A DNA stretch of 64,000 nt from Nonomuraea turkmeniaca (GCF_005889735.1 NZ_VCKY01000007.1:33471-97470); one strand, 5' to 3'; positions 34,177 through 44,324 are shown, counted from the stretch's first letter. Numbers and translations: made by a program. The notes: a model not told the origin generated them from the letters alone.

Positions 34177-34279
34177 GCCGCCGGAGGCGGCGGCGCAGCA
34201 CTGCGGTAGATCGACCAGACCACCATCGCGGCGGGCCGGCCGTTCGCCGCGGGGCGAGCTGGGACGGTGGAGCGAGGCC

Positions 34280-34717
34280 GTGCCGGTCTCTGAGCAAGCC
34301 GTCCAGCTGTACGGCCAGCTGGCAGAGGGCAACCGGGATGCCTACCTCCCCGACATGGCCATGTCGTTGACCAACTACGCCGTACGGCTGGTGGAGGTGG
34401 GGAGGGAGGCCGAAGCTGCCGAGGTCTCCGCGCAAGCCGTCCAGTTGCACCGTGAGTTGGTCGAGATCAACCGGGATGCGTTCCTTCCTGACCTGGCCGG
34501 CTCGCTGATGAACCACGCTGTCCGGCTGGCGCAGGCGGGACGGACGGTCGAAGCGGTCAAGCTCTCCGAGCAGGCCGTGGAGTTGTCCGGCGAACTGGTT
34601 GAGGTCAACCGGGACGCCTACCTCTCCCACCTGGCGGGCTCGCTGACCAGCGCATCGGGCAAGCCTCGAAACGTCGATCGGCCTCTCAAGCCCTGGCAGG
34701 ACGTCCATAGACAGTGA
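34280..34717 (+). pseudogene. Tetratricopeptide-repeat protein remnant
   Basis: About three TPR units of the actinobacterial type (A-V-x-L-x-x-L-x-x-x-N-R-D-A-x-L-P-D-L-A-x-S-L), each about 40-45 residues, then an unrelated tail SASGKPRNVDRP. Repeat-like sequence (ELGRWSEA) continues in frame upstream of the first start codon, and there is no ribosome-binding site. This looks like an internal piece of a much larger TPR/NB-ARC type regulator cut at both ends. Short expression is possible but not supported. Confidence 0.55.
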
Positions 34718-35131
34718 GATCGACGAATAGGGACTCTCCCCGAAACTGGGGAACAGTCTCGCTAGGCTCCGGTGCCGGCGTCGACCGTGTTGGCGGACGG
34801 TGACGGTCACGGCCCGTAGGTCGGGCGCGAAGTAGTGCCGCCAGCCATTCGCGCCCGGCGTGATGCCGTCGTACAGCAGAACCAGCACCTGCCCCGCGAT
34901 GCATCCGCCGCCGAGCCGGTAGTAGCCGCTGCCTTCGAGAAATCCAAGATCAAGGCCCTCTGGCGAGCCACTGCAGACGCACCAGCATCGGGAGCAGCTG
35001 GTCGAATGTCGAACGTCAGCCAATTGAGCCAGCCCGTGCGCAGGTAATCGAGCCACTCGAAGGGGGGTGCTCACGAAGGACAGTAGAGCCGTTTGCGGCT
35101 GGAGGTCATTTCCGGCCGGGTCGGCGCCAGT
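34718..35131. other. Stretch without a recognised gene
   Basis: About 410 bases. A minus-strand frame reads GYYRLGGGCIAGQVLVLLYDG and continues into nonsense antisense to the TPR piece. It looks like a gene fragment but matches no family recognised. No ribosome-binding site or clear hairpin. Confidence 0.3.
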
Positions 35132-35887
35132 TCAGGCACCGGCCTCGAGCACGGCGAGGTCACGCACCGCATATCGGTGATGCTCGGCCTCTTCCTTCAG
35201 CACCACCTTGAGGCAGCGGCGCACGACGTACTCCTGGTCGGGATACGGGTCCGCCGGCTTGCGACCGCATACCCGATCGAGCTCGGCCTCGGTGAGCCCG
35301 TCGACGACACGCCGCATCGTGGCCATGCGGGCGAGCCGCGGCGCGAGCACTTCGTCGAGCGTCGGGGTGGCTTCGAGGGTGAGACCGAGCTTCGCCGTCG
35401 CGTCGGGCGGCATCCCGCCGTAAGGGAAGCCCAACGGGTGGTACGGCGCTTCCTCCTCCAACACGGCATTGCCGAGCCAGGCATCGCCGGCGAACAGCAG
35501 GTGCCGTTGGGTCTCGATCAACGACCACTCGCCGTTGACCTGCTCGTGCAGCTTGGCCTCGGGCAACAGCCTGGCGCGGTCGAGTGTCGCCGCCCACAGC
35601 GTCTCGATGGCATCCCAAGCAGCCCGGTAGTCGTCGGGGGACGCGGCGTCACGCGCCAGCACCCGCGTGGGGTGCCGCCGGTCGAGCTCGGCCTCGACGT
35701 AGGCGGTCACGTCGACGTCGTTGACGACGAGACGCTCGAAGTCGCCACCGAGGTAGACGTCGCTCCCATAGCAGTCGACGATCTTCAGACCGCTGACCTC
35801 GCAATCGCGGATCTCGAGACCGGAAAGGTCGCACAGGTGGATGCGGGCACCACGGAACTGGTCACTCTGGGCGTACTCAGCAGCCAT
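35132..35887 (-). CDS. DinB-like four-helix protein with pentapeptide-like N-terminus
   Basis: 251 residues. The first ~60 are pentapeptide-like (FRGARIHLCDLSGLEIRDCEVSGLKIVDC), the rest a DinB/YfiT-type helical domain: GEWSLIETQRHLLFAGDAW, a central PYGGMPP, and EEAEHHRYAVRDL near the end, with His residues at the places that bind a metal in this superfamily. DinB-type enzymes include thiol-dependent S-transferases of actinomycetes; the substrate is unknown. The ATG at 35887 starts directly before the pentapeptide-like part. It appears monocistronic. Confidence 0.75.
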   Translation of the reverse strand: MAAEYAQSDQFRGARIHLCDLSGLEIRDCEVSGLKIVDCYGSDVYLGGDFERLVVNDVDVTAYVEAELDRRHPTRVLARDAASPDDYRAAWDAIETLWAATLDRARLLPEAKLHEQVNGEWSLIETQRHLLFAGDAWLGNAVLEEEAPYHPLGFPYGGMPPDATAKLGLTLEATPTLDEVLAPRLARMATMRRVVDGLTEAELDRVCGRKPADPYPDQEYVVRRCLKVVLKEEAEHHRYAVRDLAVLEAGA

Positions 35888-36257
35888 CGTGGCAGTCTTC
35901 CGCACCCGTCCCGCCCGCGCCACCTTGGGCAATGTCGATCACGTGGAACGACCTCCGCGCCATCATCGCCATCCCCCGGAATCCCGTTGAAGGATCAACA
36001 GAAGGATCATGGACGCGGATGACCAAGTTGAGGCGACACGCACACGTCGTGACCTGGCTCAATAACCTGATCGCTGACAGTCGAAGCAGGAATGGACGCC
36101 GTGCGACATGGGGATGCGGAACAACTGGGCGCTGCGCGCCGGCACGACCACCACGCTGAGCACGGCCGCTTCCTGACCGAAGTTCGTGTCCCTGCGCCTG
36201 TGACGGGCTGATGAGGACGTGAAGGCACCGGGACGCGGGCGTGCTCCACCATTCGCA
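35888..36257. other. Intergenic stretch
   Basis: About 370 bases between the DinB-like gene and the hairpin below the dnaE unit. No coding frame with a plausible start or family was found. Confidence 0.35.
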
Positions 36258-36291
36258 AGCCCCGCCTCCAGGACATCCTGAAGGCGGGGCT
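36258..36291. terminator. Hairpin downstream of the dnaE unit
   Basis: Arms AGCCCCGCCTCCAGG and CCTGAAGGCGGGGCT pair over 15 bases with one mismatch around a 4-base loop, 30 bp past the stop of the last minus-strand gene. There is no long T-run, as is usual for actinomycete terminators. A repeat-element origin is an alternative. Confidence 0.6.
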
Positions 36292-36321
36292 CCTGTCCGC
36301 TGGCGTCTCAGGTGCGGGCCG

Positions 36322-36669
36322 TCAGAGGTTTCCGCTTCGCCACAGTTCGACCTCTGTCTCGAGCCGGCGCTCGTCCAACGGCGGCACCGACATGCCCTCC
36401 GTCCAGACCACGAGTAGGTTGACGAACTCCTCGCTGTTATCGCGCTCCACCCGCCCATGCACGTGGAACCATGTGATCAACGGTGCCGCGTGCGGCGCGT
36501 CGGCATCGCAGTCGGCGCACAGGACGACGTCGCTCCGCCCGTCCACCAGCTCGCCACTGGCGTTGACCCATCCATGCGGCATACGGGCCAGGAGAAGCGC
36601 CTCCTTGCCGCAGCGCGGACAGATGGGGGACTCGTCGGTGGTGATGACGTCGATCTGCCGCTTGCTCAC
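36322..36669 (-). CDS. Small zinc-ribbon protein (DUF6300-like)
   Basis: 115 residues with two CxxC pairs (CPRCGK and CADCD) that should hold one zinc, plus LLARMPHGWVN between them. The GTG start overlaps the dnaE stop (GTGA), so it is translated behind the polymerase gene. Function unknown. A role tied to replication is suggested only by the coupling; this family also occurs away from dnaE. Confidence 0.65.
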   Translation of the reverse strand: MSKRQIDVITTDESPICPRCGKEALLLARMPHGWVNASGELVDGRSDVVLCADCDADAPHAAPLITWFHVHGRVERDNSEEFVNLLVVWTEGMSVPPLDERRLETEVELWRSGNL

Positions 36670-39600
36670 AGAGCGATCGCTTCGGGCCCGAACAGCTGCT
36701 TGACGTCCGCGGCGAAGCTCGGTTCGGCGTTGACGGAGAACTCAGGCACGGCATACGCCACGGTCTTCCCGGTGAGTGCTCGCACGTTGATCCTCAGCGG
36801 TACATTGCCCTGGTGCAGCTTCAGCACGTTGCGCAGCTCTTCTATGGCCCGTTGCGTGAGGCGTTCCTCCCGAACCTGGATGGTGACGGGATGCCCGGAG
36901 TCGCTGGTGATGCCGGACACGTCGATCGCGACGAGGTCCTGCGCGAAGACCGAGATCGCGCCGTCTCGGTTGTTGATCTGGCCGCCGACCGACACCACGA
37001 CATCGCTGCGGAGCTCGGGCGCGTACAGCTCATAGCTCTTGGGGAAGAACAAGCACTCGACGGCCGCGTCCATGTCCTCGACCGTGACGATCGCCCACAC
37101 GTTCCCGGCCTTGTTGACACGCTTCTCGACTTTGGTGATGAGGCCGCACACCCGGACGTCCCCGCGGTCGTCACGGCCTGAGTCGAGCAGGTCCGCGATC
37201 GTGGTGTCCCGGTTTCGCGCGAGCAACCGCTCGGTGCCTGCGAGCGGGTGGTCCGACACGTACAGGCCGAGCATCTCCCGCTCGAAGTCCAGCCGTGTCT
37301 TCTTGTCCCACTCCATGTCCGCGGGGATCGTCACAGAGAACGCCGCGTCGTCGCCTTCGTCATCCACGCCGCCGAACAACGAATCCTGGCCGTGGGCCTC
37401 GTTCTTCTTGATGTCGATGACCGACTCGACCGCCTGCTCGTGAATCATCAGCAGTGCCTTGCGCTGGTGGTCGAGCGAGTCGAACGCCCCCGCTTTGATC
37501 AACGATTCGATGACACGCTTGTTGCAGACCGTCAACGGCACCTTGCCGAGGAAGTCGTTGAAGTCCTTGTAGCGGCCCTTCTCCTTGCGGGCCTTCACGA
37601 TGCCGTCGACGACGTTCTCACCGACGTTGCGGACCGCGCCGAGCCCGAACCGCACCTGGTCCTCACCGACCGCCACGAAGTCGAGTTCGGAATCGTTGAC
37701 GTCCGGGGCGAGGACCTGGATGCCCATCTTGCGGCACTCGGCCAAGTAGACCGCGGCCTTGTCCTTGTCGTCACCCACCGACGTGAGCAGGGCGGCCATG
37801 TATTCGGCGGGGTAGTTGGCCTTCAGGTAGGCGGTCCAGTAGGCGACCAGGCCGTACCCGGCGGTGTGCGACTTGTTGAACGCGTACCCGGAGAACGGCA
37901 GCATGACGTCCCACAGCGCCCGGATCGACTCATCCGAGTAGCCGTTGTCGCGCATGCCGGTCGAGAACTTGTCCCACTCGGCGTCCAGGACCTCTTTCTT
38001 CTTCTTGCCCATGGCCCGGCGGAGCATGTCGGCGCCGCCGAGGGTGTAGCCGGCGAGTTCCCGGGCGACCGCCATGATCTGCTCTTGGTAGACGAGCAGG
38101 TGGAAGGTGGTGCCCAGGATCGGCTCCAGGGCGTCTTTCAGCTCGGGGTGGATGGGGTCGATGTCCTGGCGGCCGTTCTTGCGGTGCGCGTAGTTGGTGT
38201 GCGCGTTGGCCGCCATCGGACCCGGCCGGTACAGCGCGAGCACGGCGGCGATGTCCTCGAATCGGGTCGGCTCCATCAGCTTCAGGAGCTGCCGCATGGG
38301 GCCGCCGTCGAGCTGGAACACGCCAAGGGTGTCGCCGCGTGCCAGCAGTTGGTAGGTGCGTTCGTCGTCGAGCGGGAGCGTCAAGGCATCGAGCTCGACG
38401 CCACGGTTCTGCTTGATGATCTTTACGGCGTGGTCGATGATGCCCAGGTTCCGCAGGCCCAGGAAGTCCATCTTGATCAGACCCATGTCTTCACAAGACG
38501 GATAGTCGAACCCGGTGATGATCACCTTGTCCTTGTCCCGCATATGCATGGGGATCAGGTCCAGCAGCGGGGCTGACGACAGAATGACCGCGGCTGCGTG
38601 CACACCCGTCCCGCGGATCAGCCCCTCGATGCCGCGGCCGGTGTCGATGACCTTGCGCACGTCCGGATCGTTCTCGTACAGCGCGCGGATCTCGGCACCT
38701 TCGACGTACCGGGGGTGGTCCTCGTTGAACATGTCCGCCAGCGGGACACCCTTACCCATGACGTCTGGCGGCATCGCCTTGGTGATCTTGTCGCCCATGG
38801 CGAACGGGTACCCGAGGATGCGCGAGGCGTCCTTGACAGCGGCTTTCGCCTTGATCGTGCCGAAAGTGTTGACCTGTGCGGTCGATTCGGTGCCGTACTT
38901 GTCGGTGACGTACTGGACCATCCGGTCGCGCTGACGGTCGTCGAAGTCGAGGTCGATGTCGGGAGGGCTGATGCGTTCGGGGTTGAGGAAACGCTCGAAC
39001 AGCAGGCCATGCTCCAGCGGGTCGAGCTCAGTGATGCGCGTCGCGTACGCGACGATCGAACCGGTGGCACTACCACGGCCCGGCCCCACGGCGATGCCGT
39101 TGTCGCGCGCGTACTTACAGATGTCGGCCACGACCAGGAAGTAGGAGGAGAACCCCATCGGGCCGATGACCTTCATCTCGGTCTCGTACCGCTCCATCAC
39201 CTCGGCCGGCACCGGCGTGCCGTACCGCATCTCCAGGCCGCGCTCGACCTCCTTGCGCAGCCAGGATTCCTGTGTCTCGCCCTCGGGCACGTCCGGGTAC
39301 TGGGGCATGCGGTCGACGTAGGCGAACACATCGCTGTAGTCGCCCACCATCTCGGCCACCAGCAGCGTGTTCTCGCACGCCTGCGGCAAGTCCTTGAAGA
39401 GGGCGTACATCTCGTCGGCGCTCTTGAGGTAGTAGCCCGACCCGTTGAACCGGAACCGGTTGGGGTCGTCCTTGTTCTTGCCCACCCCGACGCACAGCAG
39501 GCTGTCGTGCGCGTCAGCCTGGTCCTCGGTCACATAGTGGCTGTCGTTGGTGACCAGCAACGGGATGTTGAGCTGCTTGGCCAGGCGCAGCAGGTCGGCG

Positions 39601-40223
39601 CGGACCTCCCGCTCGATGTCGATGCCGTGGTCCATCAACTCGAGGAAGTAGTTCTCCTTGCCAAAGATCTCTTGGTACTCGCCGGCAACCCTGACCGCCT
39701 CGTCGTACTGGCCCAGCCGGATCCGGGTCTGCACCGCGCCGGACGGGCAGCCGGTGGTGGCGATGATCCCGGACGCGTGCTGCGAGATCAGGTCCTGGTC
39801 CATCCGGGGCTTGGAGTAGTAGCCCTCGAACGACGCCAACGAGGACAGCCGGAACAGGTTGCGCAGCCCGTCCGCGTCCTTGGCCCACATGGTCATGTGG
39901 GTGAACCGGCCGCCGCCGGAGACGTCCTTTCCGCCCTCACCGTCCGCCACACCGGTCTCAGCGCGCTGGCCCCAGAAGACGGGTTTCTTCACGTACCGGT
40001 TCTCCGGGGCCACGTAGGCCTCGATGCCGATGATCGGCTTGACCGGGCTGCCCTTCGCGACTTTCTGGAACTCGTAGGCACCGAACACGTTGCCGTGATC
40101 GGACATCGCGATCGCCGGCATCCCGAGCCGCTCAGCTTCCTTGAACAGCGGTTTCATCTTCGCCGCACCGTCAAGCATGCTGTACTCAGTGTGAACATGC
40201 AGATGCACGAACGAGTCGCTCAC
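36666..40223 (-). CDS. dnaE: DNA polymerase III subunit alpha
   Basis: 1185 residues, the usual length of actinobacterial DnaE1, the replicative polymerase. The N-terminal PHP domain has HLHVHTEYS and SDHGN. The catalytic palm has PDIDLDFDDRQRD with the Mg-binding aspartates and GPGRGSATGS. The fingers follow (GVFQLDGGPMRQLL, LYRPGPM), then HhH and OB-fold regions (DVRVCGLITKVEK) and a C-terminal tail. GTG start behind GGGGGA. No other replisome gene is nearby. The sequence is complete and ordinary, so this is the chromosomal housekeeping anchor of the window. Confidence 0.97.
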   Translation of the reverse strand: MSDSFVHLHVHTEYSMLDGAAKMKPLFKEAERLGMPAIAMSDHGNVFGAYEFQKVAKGSPVKPIIGIEAYVAPENRYVKKPVFWGQRAETGVADGEGGKDVSGGGRFTHMTMWAKDADGLRNLFRLSSLASFEGYYSKPRMDQDLISQHASGIIATTGCPSGAVQTRIRLGQYDEAVRVAGEYQEIFGKENYFLELMDHGIDIEREVRADLLRLAKQLNIPLLVTNDSHYVTEDQADAHDSLLCVGVGKNKDDPNRFRFNGSGYYLKSADEMYALFKDLPQACENTLLVAEMVGDYSDVFAYVDRMPQYPDVPEGETQESWLRKEVERGLEMRYGTPVPAEVMERYETEMKVIGPMGFSSYFLVVADICKYARDNGIAVGPGRGSATGSIVAYATRITELDPLEHGLLFERFLNPERISPPDIDLDFDDRQRDRMVQYVTDKYGTESTAQVNTFGTIKAKAAVKDASRILGYPFAMGDKITKAMPPDVMGKGVPLADMFNEDHPRYVEGAEIRALYENDPDVRKVIDTGRGIEGLIRGTGVHAAAVILSSAPLLDLIPMHMRDKDKVIITGFDYPSCEDMGLIKMDFLGLRNLGIIDHAVKIIKQNRGVELDALTLPLDDERTYQLLARGDTLGVFQLDGGPMRQLLKLMEPTRFEDIAAVLALYRPGPMAANAHTNYAHRKNGRQDIDPIHPELKDALEPILGTTFHLLVYQEQIMAVARELAGYTLGGADMLRRAMGKKKKEVLDAEWDKFSTGMRDNGYSDESIRALWDVMLPFSGYAFNKSHTAGYGLVAYWTAYLKANYPAEYMAALLTSVGDDKDKAAVYLAECRKMGIQVLAPDVNDSELDFVAVGEDQVRFGLGAVRNVGENVVDGIVKARKEKGRYKDFNDFLGKVPLTVCNKRVIESLIKAGAFDSLDHQRKALLMIHEQAVESVIDIKKNEAHGQDSLFGGVDDEGDDAAFSVTIPADMEWDKKTRLDFEREMLGLYVSDHPLAGTERLLARNRDTTIADLLDSGRDDRGDVRVCGLITKVEKRVNKAGNVWAIVTVEDMDAAVECLFFPKSYELYAPELRSDVVVSVGGQINNRDGAISVFAQDLVAIDVSGITSDSGHPVTIQVREERLTQRAIEELRNVLKLHQGNVPLRINVRALTGKTVAYAVPEFSVNAEPSFAADVKQLFGPEAIAL

Positions 40224-40642
40224 TCATTCCCCCAACGTCCCGGCAGCCCAAATCTTCGCCTGAGCCTATTCCTTCTCAAGGGGCTGTCGGGGCGATGCGA
40301 TACAGAGTCGCATGGGTTGTTGCCACCCTGTTGCCCACGCTCCGTGCACGGCCCGTTGACGTGGCCATATACCGCCCGCAGGGCCCGTTTGCCAGCGGGG
40401 GGCCGGCTCAACGCCGTCTGGACGAAGTCCTGCGGGCGTTGCCGGTGATGTCGCGGGCTGCGGTCAGGCGGGTGCCGGTGAGCGGGTTGAGGCGTACGGA
40501 GAACTGGCGCTCGTCGTTGTACTCGGCGCTGCCGTAGGTGCGCGCCTTGGGGGTGCGCTCACGGAACGTCCGATCTTCCTTGGCGGGGACGCGCGGCGAT
40601 GTCAGGCTATGTCATCACTGTGGTTCCGGTTACGATCCGGAG
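40224..40642. other. Intergenic stretch with a possible small minus-strand frame
   Basis: About 420 bases. On the minus strand, around 40420-40610, a basic 60-65-residue frame reads RTYGSAEYNDERQFSVRLNP but has no ATG/GTG start or ribosome-binding site. It may be a gene fragment. Promoters for the divergent dnaE and TetR genes must lie here. Confidence 0.3.
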
Positions 40643-41221
40643 ATGGCACGTTGGGCACCTGGGGCGTCAGATCGGCTGCAGCGGGCGGCGATGGAGCTGT
40701 TCGCCGAGGACGGCTTCGAGGCGACGACCGTGGCCGGGATCGCCGGGCGGGCCGGGGTGACCGAGCGGACGTTCTTCCGGCATTTCGCGGACAAGCGCGA
40801 GGTGCTGTTCGCCGGCGAGGAGCAGCTCGAGGCGGTCTTCGTGGACGCGATCGCCGACGCGCCGGCGGACGCGTCCGTGGCCGGCCTGCTCGTCGCGGCG
40901 CTCGATGTCGGGGGCCGGACCCTGCAGGACGTGCGGAGCCGGGATCTCGCCCACGTGCGGAACGAGATCATCACGGCGAACGAGCAGTTGCGCGAGCGCG
41001 AGCTGCTCAAGCTGGCGAAGCTCTCCCACGCCGTGACCGCCGCGCTCGTCGCCCGCGGCGTCGCCGAGGTGACCGCTTGCCTGGCCGGTGAACTGGTCGT
41101 TCTGGTGTTCAAAACGGCCTTGTCCCGGTGGATCGCTCCCGATGAGACCCGTGACCTGGTCGAACTGCAACGGGAAGGTCTCGCCGCGATCAGCGGCCTG
41201 ACGCGTGCCGAGACCGTGTGA
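40643..41221 (+). CDS. TetR-family transcriptional regulator
   Basis: 192 residues. The N-terminal TetR helix-turn-helix reads AAMELFAEDGFEATTVAGIAGRAGVTERTFFRHFADK. The C-terminal ligand domain contains an ARGVAEVTACLAGELVVLVF helix typical of the dimer interface. ATG at 40643 with GGAG directly before it, so a leaderless or weakly initiated message is possible. No neighbouring target is obvious. The adjacent 41222-41450 stretch holds no recognisable gene. Confidence 0.88.
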   Translation: MARWAPGASDRLQRAAMELFAEDGFEATTVAGIAGRAGVTERTFFRHFADKREVLFAGEEQLEAVFVDAIADAPADASVAGLLVAALDVGGRTLQDVRSRDLAHVRNEIITANEQLRERELLKLAKLSHAVTAALVARGVAEVTACLAGELVVLVFKTALSRWIAPDETRDLVELQREGLAAISGLTRAETV

Positions 41222-41450
41222 CCCGCCGTTGACGTTGTCGATCGCCGGTTGGGATGGGGGAGCGGGCGTCTTGGTATAGGCAGGAGGGCGGTATCGATCA
41301 CGGCGCCCGCTGGGGTACGGCCTTCGATGCCGGCGACGGGTGCGTCATCGGTGATGATGAGGAGGACCATGTCGGCACAACGTCGGTCGGCGGCGCGCTG
41401 TCGTTCGACCTGCTCACCGGACCCCTTGCTTCGGACGGTTCGTACCCCGC

Positions 41451-42350
41451 CTACCGGCGCGTGTGCGAGCCGCTCGTGGTGACCGGCGGGCCAGCGATCA
41501 CGGCGAGTCGCAGCTTGGTCTCGTCCGTGCTGCCGGGCACGGCAGTCATGATCACAATCTTGAGCTCGGAGTCACCGTCGGTCAACACATCGCAGTCCAC
41601 TGTGACCGGCCCCACCGAGGGGTGCTCGATCGTTTTCTGGTCTTCACGGTGAGCGGCCACCATACCGATCGCCCACAGTTCGGCGAACCGCTGGTTGCCG
41701 GCACTCAGCACGCGGATCAGCTCTGCCAGGCGCGTGTCGCGAGGGAAGCGGCCGGTGGCCCGGCGCAGGTCGGACACGACGGCGGCGTCGGTGGCGTCCC
41801 TGTCCAGTTCGGTCACAGGCCATAGGGCGAGGTGAGCGGGATCGGCGCCTGCCGGGAACCTGTCGCGGGCGAAATTGCGCAACTGCGGCGGCGACGATGA
41901 GGGATCGCCCAGCAGCGCGGCCCAACTGCGGTTCCACCAGATCAGCTGCCAATCCGCCGCGAACACCGCGACCGCGACGTCCCCGAGCCGGGCGAGCACA
42001 CGGTGAACGCCGGGTGGGATGTGGTCGGAGATCGCGCCGTCCGCAGGCGGGACGAGGCGGGCCAGCCGGTACAGATGGTCCCGCTCGGCGGCGGACAACT
42101 GCAGGGCGCGCGCCAGAGACGCCACCACCTGCGCCGAGGGCGTTGTGGCCCGCCCCTGCTCCAGGCGCACGACGTAGTCGACCGACACGCCGGCGAGTTC
42201 GGCGAGCTCCTCGCGGCGTAGCCCGGCCGCGCGGCGTGCCGGGCCCACCGGCAGCGCCGCGGCCGACGGGGGCAGCCGATCCCGCCACGTGCGGATCATC
42301 GCACCTAGCCCGGCCCCTGGTGTCGCGGTCACGATGCCATCTTCCCGCAT
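41451..42350 (-). CDS. XRE-type regulator with MmyB-like ligand domain
   Basis: 299 residues: helix-turn-helix GLRREELAELAGVSVDYVVRLEQGR (residues ~43-67), then an MmyB-type PAS-like domain (VAVFAADWQLIWWNRSWAALLGDP ... NFARDRFPA ... RFAELWAIGMV). Proteins of this class are common in actinobacteria and usually repress a divergent short-chain dehydrogenase; one lies 83 bp away here. ATG at 42350; the internal Met at 42299 is an alternative. Confidence 0.88.
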   Translation of the reverse strand: MREDGIVTATPGAGLGAMIRTWRDRLPPSAAALPVGPARRAAGLRREELAELAGVSVDYVVRLEQGRATTPSAQVVASLARALQLSAAERDHLYRLARLVPPADGAISDHIPPGVHRVLARLGDVAVAVFAADWQLIWWNRSWAALLGDPSSSPPQLRNFARDRFPAGADPAHLALWPVTELDRDATDAAVVSDLRRATGRFPRDTRLAELIRVLSAGNQRFAELWAIGMVAAHREDQKTIEHPSVGPVTVDCDVLTDGDSELKIVIMTAVPGSTDETKLRLAVIAGPPVTTSGSHTRR

Positions 42351-42433
42351 CCTCGCTCAGCGATGGTGGTACTGCTGTTCCTACCGTTGAGGCGTCCCTG
42401 GCCGGGTGCCGCGGGTGGACGAACAATGAACGC

Positions 42434-43132
42434 ATGACGATCATCTTCATCACCGGAGCGAACAAGGGGCTTGGCCGGGAGACCGCCCGCCGCCTCATCG
42501 ACCTTGGTCACACCGTGCTTGTCGGAGCACGCGACCCCGAACGGGGCGCGGAGGCCGCTGCCACATTCGGCGCGCGGTTCGTCCCCATCGACGTGACCGA
42601 CGACGCGTCCGTCACCGCCGCGGCCGCGAATGTCGCCGAGCACGAGGGCTCGATCGATGTTCTGATCAACAACGCCGGCATCCACGGACCCTCCGGTGAT
42701 CCCAGCACCCTGACGGGCGCCGACGCCCTCGGTGTCTTCGACGTCAACCTCGCCGGTGTGGTCCGAACGACCACCGCGTTCCTGCCGCTGCTGCGCCGAT
42801 CATCAGACCCGGTCATCGTCAATGTCAGCAGCGGAATGGGCTCGCTCGCCTACACCCACGACCCGTCCCGGGCCGAGTCTTCTGCCATCGTGCCGCTCTA
42901 CACCGCCTCTAAGGCGGCGCTCACGATGCTGACCACCCAATACGCCAAAGCATTCCCCGATATCCGCGTCAATGCCGCCGATCCCGGTTACACGGCGACC
43001 GACCTCAACGGCCATACCGGACCCCAGACCGTCACCGAAGGGACGGACGCGATCGTCGGCCTCGCAACCGAAAAGCCCGGCGCCGGCTCCGGGCGCTTCG
43101 TCGACCGCACCGGTGAGATCGCCTGGTCCTGA
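42434..43132 (+). CDS. Short-chain dehydrogenase/reductase
   Basis: 232 residues with the full classical SDR set: cofactor loop TGANKGLG, NNAG, catalytic Ser in VNVSSGMG, YTASK with Tyr and Lys, and PGYTATDLNG. It probably uses NADPH (Arg in the VGARDPERG turn). It is divergent from the MmyB-type regulator, which is the usual genomic pairing. Substrate unknown, likely a small carbonyl or xenobiotic. Confidence 0.9.
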   Translation: MTIIFITGANKGLGRETARRLIDLGHTVLVGARDPERGAEAAATFGARFVPIDVTDDASVTAAAANVAEHEGSIDVLINNAGIHGPSGDPSTLTGADALGVFDVNLAGVVRTTTAFLPLLRRSSDPVIVNVSSGMGSLAYTHDPSRAESSAIVPLYTASKAALTMLTTQYAKAFPDIRVNAADPGYTATDLNGHTGPQTVTEGTDAIVGLATEKPGAGSGRFVDRTGEIAWS

Positions 43133-43178
43133 ACCCGGCAGACACGCCGCTCGGCGGGACTCGGCGTCGTAGCGGTGT

Positions 43179-44324
43179 TCAAGTGCGGCGGCGAGGGCCG
43201 GCCGAGGCTTCAACGGCCTGGCGCCAGTGGGGAGCCGAGTCGATCTGTACGTGGTCGCTGTCCTGGTCGGACAGGAACGACGCCAGCGCCCGCCCCTCCT
43301 CCGCCACGGCGGCGAGGTCCGCTGGAGAGAAGCGGCGCAGCGGGGCGACGATCACGGTGCCGGCCTTGACGTTCCAGGTCGCGGCCACCCGGCCGTCGAC
43401 CAGGACCACGCGGGCGCCCGCGACCGACAGGCCGCGGTGGTCGTCGTCGACGATCCGGCTGCGGTCGTGGTAGCCGAGCAGCGCGTTGTCGAACGCCGGC
43501 AAGAACCGCACCGGGGCGGGTGTGTCGGGGTCGGGGCGCGGTGCGCCGGGGAGGTCCAGCAGTTCCCGGCCTCGCTCGTCCCGGAAGGTGACCAGTTCCC
43601 CGCGTACCGCGGACACGGCGGCCGGCAGTCCGGCCAGGCCGCACCAGGCGCGCAGGTCGGCTGCGGCGGCGGGGCCGAACGCGGCAAGGTAGCGCCGCAC
43701 CAGCGTCTGACCGACCGGGTCGGAACCGTCCGGGGACGGAGGGTCGATCTCACGCCCCAGCCAGGACGAGAGCAGGACGTTGCGCACCCCCGCTCTCGTG
43801 CGCCACAGCCCGCGCGGCGGAAGCTGCGCGCCCGGGACGAGGGCGGCGACCAGCATTTCCCCCAGCGCCCGCGGCCCCGGCCCCGGCCAGCGATCGGCGA
43901 GCGCCCGCGCGAGCTCGCTCATCGAACGGGGCTCACCGTCCGCCATGACCGCTCGGCCCGCCGCGGCGAGCTCGTCGAGATCCACCCCGTCGAGCTCGCG
44001 GCGGTACGTCCCGAGCACCCGCTGCCGCAGCATGACGTCGTGGCGGGCCCGCCAGGCCAGGGCGTCGTCGGCGGTGAGGAGGTGGACGGTGCGGCGCATG
44101 AGGTGGGTACGCACCACGCTCCGCCCGACGAGCAGGTCCGACAGCACCGCCGGGTCGAACGCGCGCAGCCGCGACCAGAGCCCGGCGAACGGTTCCTGCG
44201 GTTCCTGCGCCTGCAGGCCGCACAGATGCGCGACGGCGTCGAGGACCGGCAGGTCGGCGCGGTCGAGGAGCAGTTGCCGGGCGAGCGTCGCGCGGTTGAG
44301 CGCCCGGGTGCCGAGAACGGTCAT
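43179..44324 (-). CDS. Winged-helix DNA-binding domain protein (HTH_42/AlkZ-like family)
   Basis: 381 residues. The start LGTRALNRATLARQLLLDR, the LCGLQAQEPQEPFAGLWSRL block, VRTHLMRRTVHLLTADD and the C-terminal FLPAFDNALLGYHDRSRI are characteristic of this family. Its studied relatives (AlkZ/YcaQ-like) are DNA glycosylases acting on alkylated or cross-linked bases and carry a Gln-x-Gln motif; QAQ here fits the AlkX-like pattern. A DNA-repair role is therefore plausible. ATG 44324 follows GAGGCG. VOC protein gene lies upstream in the same direction (32 bp). Confidence 0.82.
   Translation of the reverse strand: MTVLGTRALNRATLARQLLLDRADLPVLDAVAHLCGLQAQEPQEPFAGLWSRLRAFDPAVLSDLLVGRSVVRTHLMRRTVHLLTADDALAWRARHDVMLRQRVLGTYRRELDGVDLDELAAAGRAVMADGEPRSMSELARALADRWPGPGPRALGEMLVAALVPGAQLPPRGLWRTRAGVRNVLLSSWLGREIDPPSPDGSDPVGQTLVRRYLAAFGPAAAADLRAWCGLAGLPAAVSAVRGELVTFRDERGRELLDLPGAPRPDPDTPAPVRFLPAFDNALLGYHDRSRIVDDDHRGLSVAGARVVLVDGRVAATWNVKAGTVIVAPLRRFSPADLAAVAEEGRALASFLSDQDSDHVQIDSAPHWRQAVEASAGPRRRT

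Noticed and set aside
36258..36291. End of an IS200/IS605-type element
   Set aside because: The hairpin resembles such ends, but no transposase or TnpB gene is nearby; a terminator for the dnaE unit is simpler.
41222..41450. Gene fragment between the TetR and MmyB-type regulators
   Set aside because: Frames exist on both strands, but none has a start signal or recognised family.
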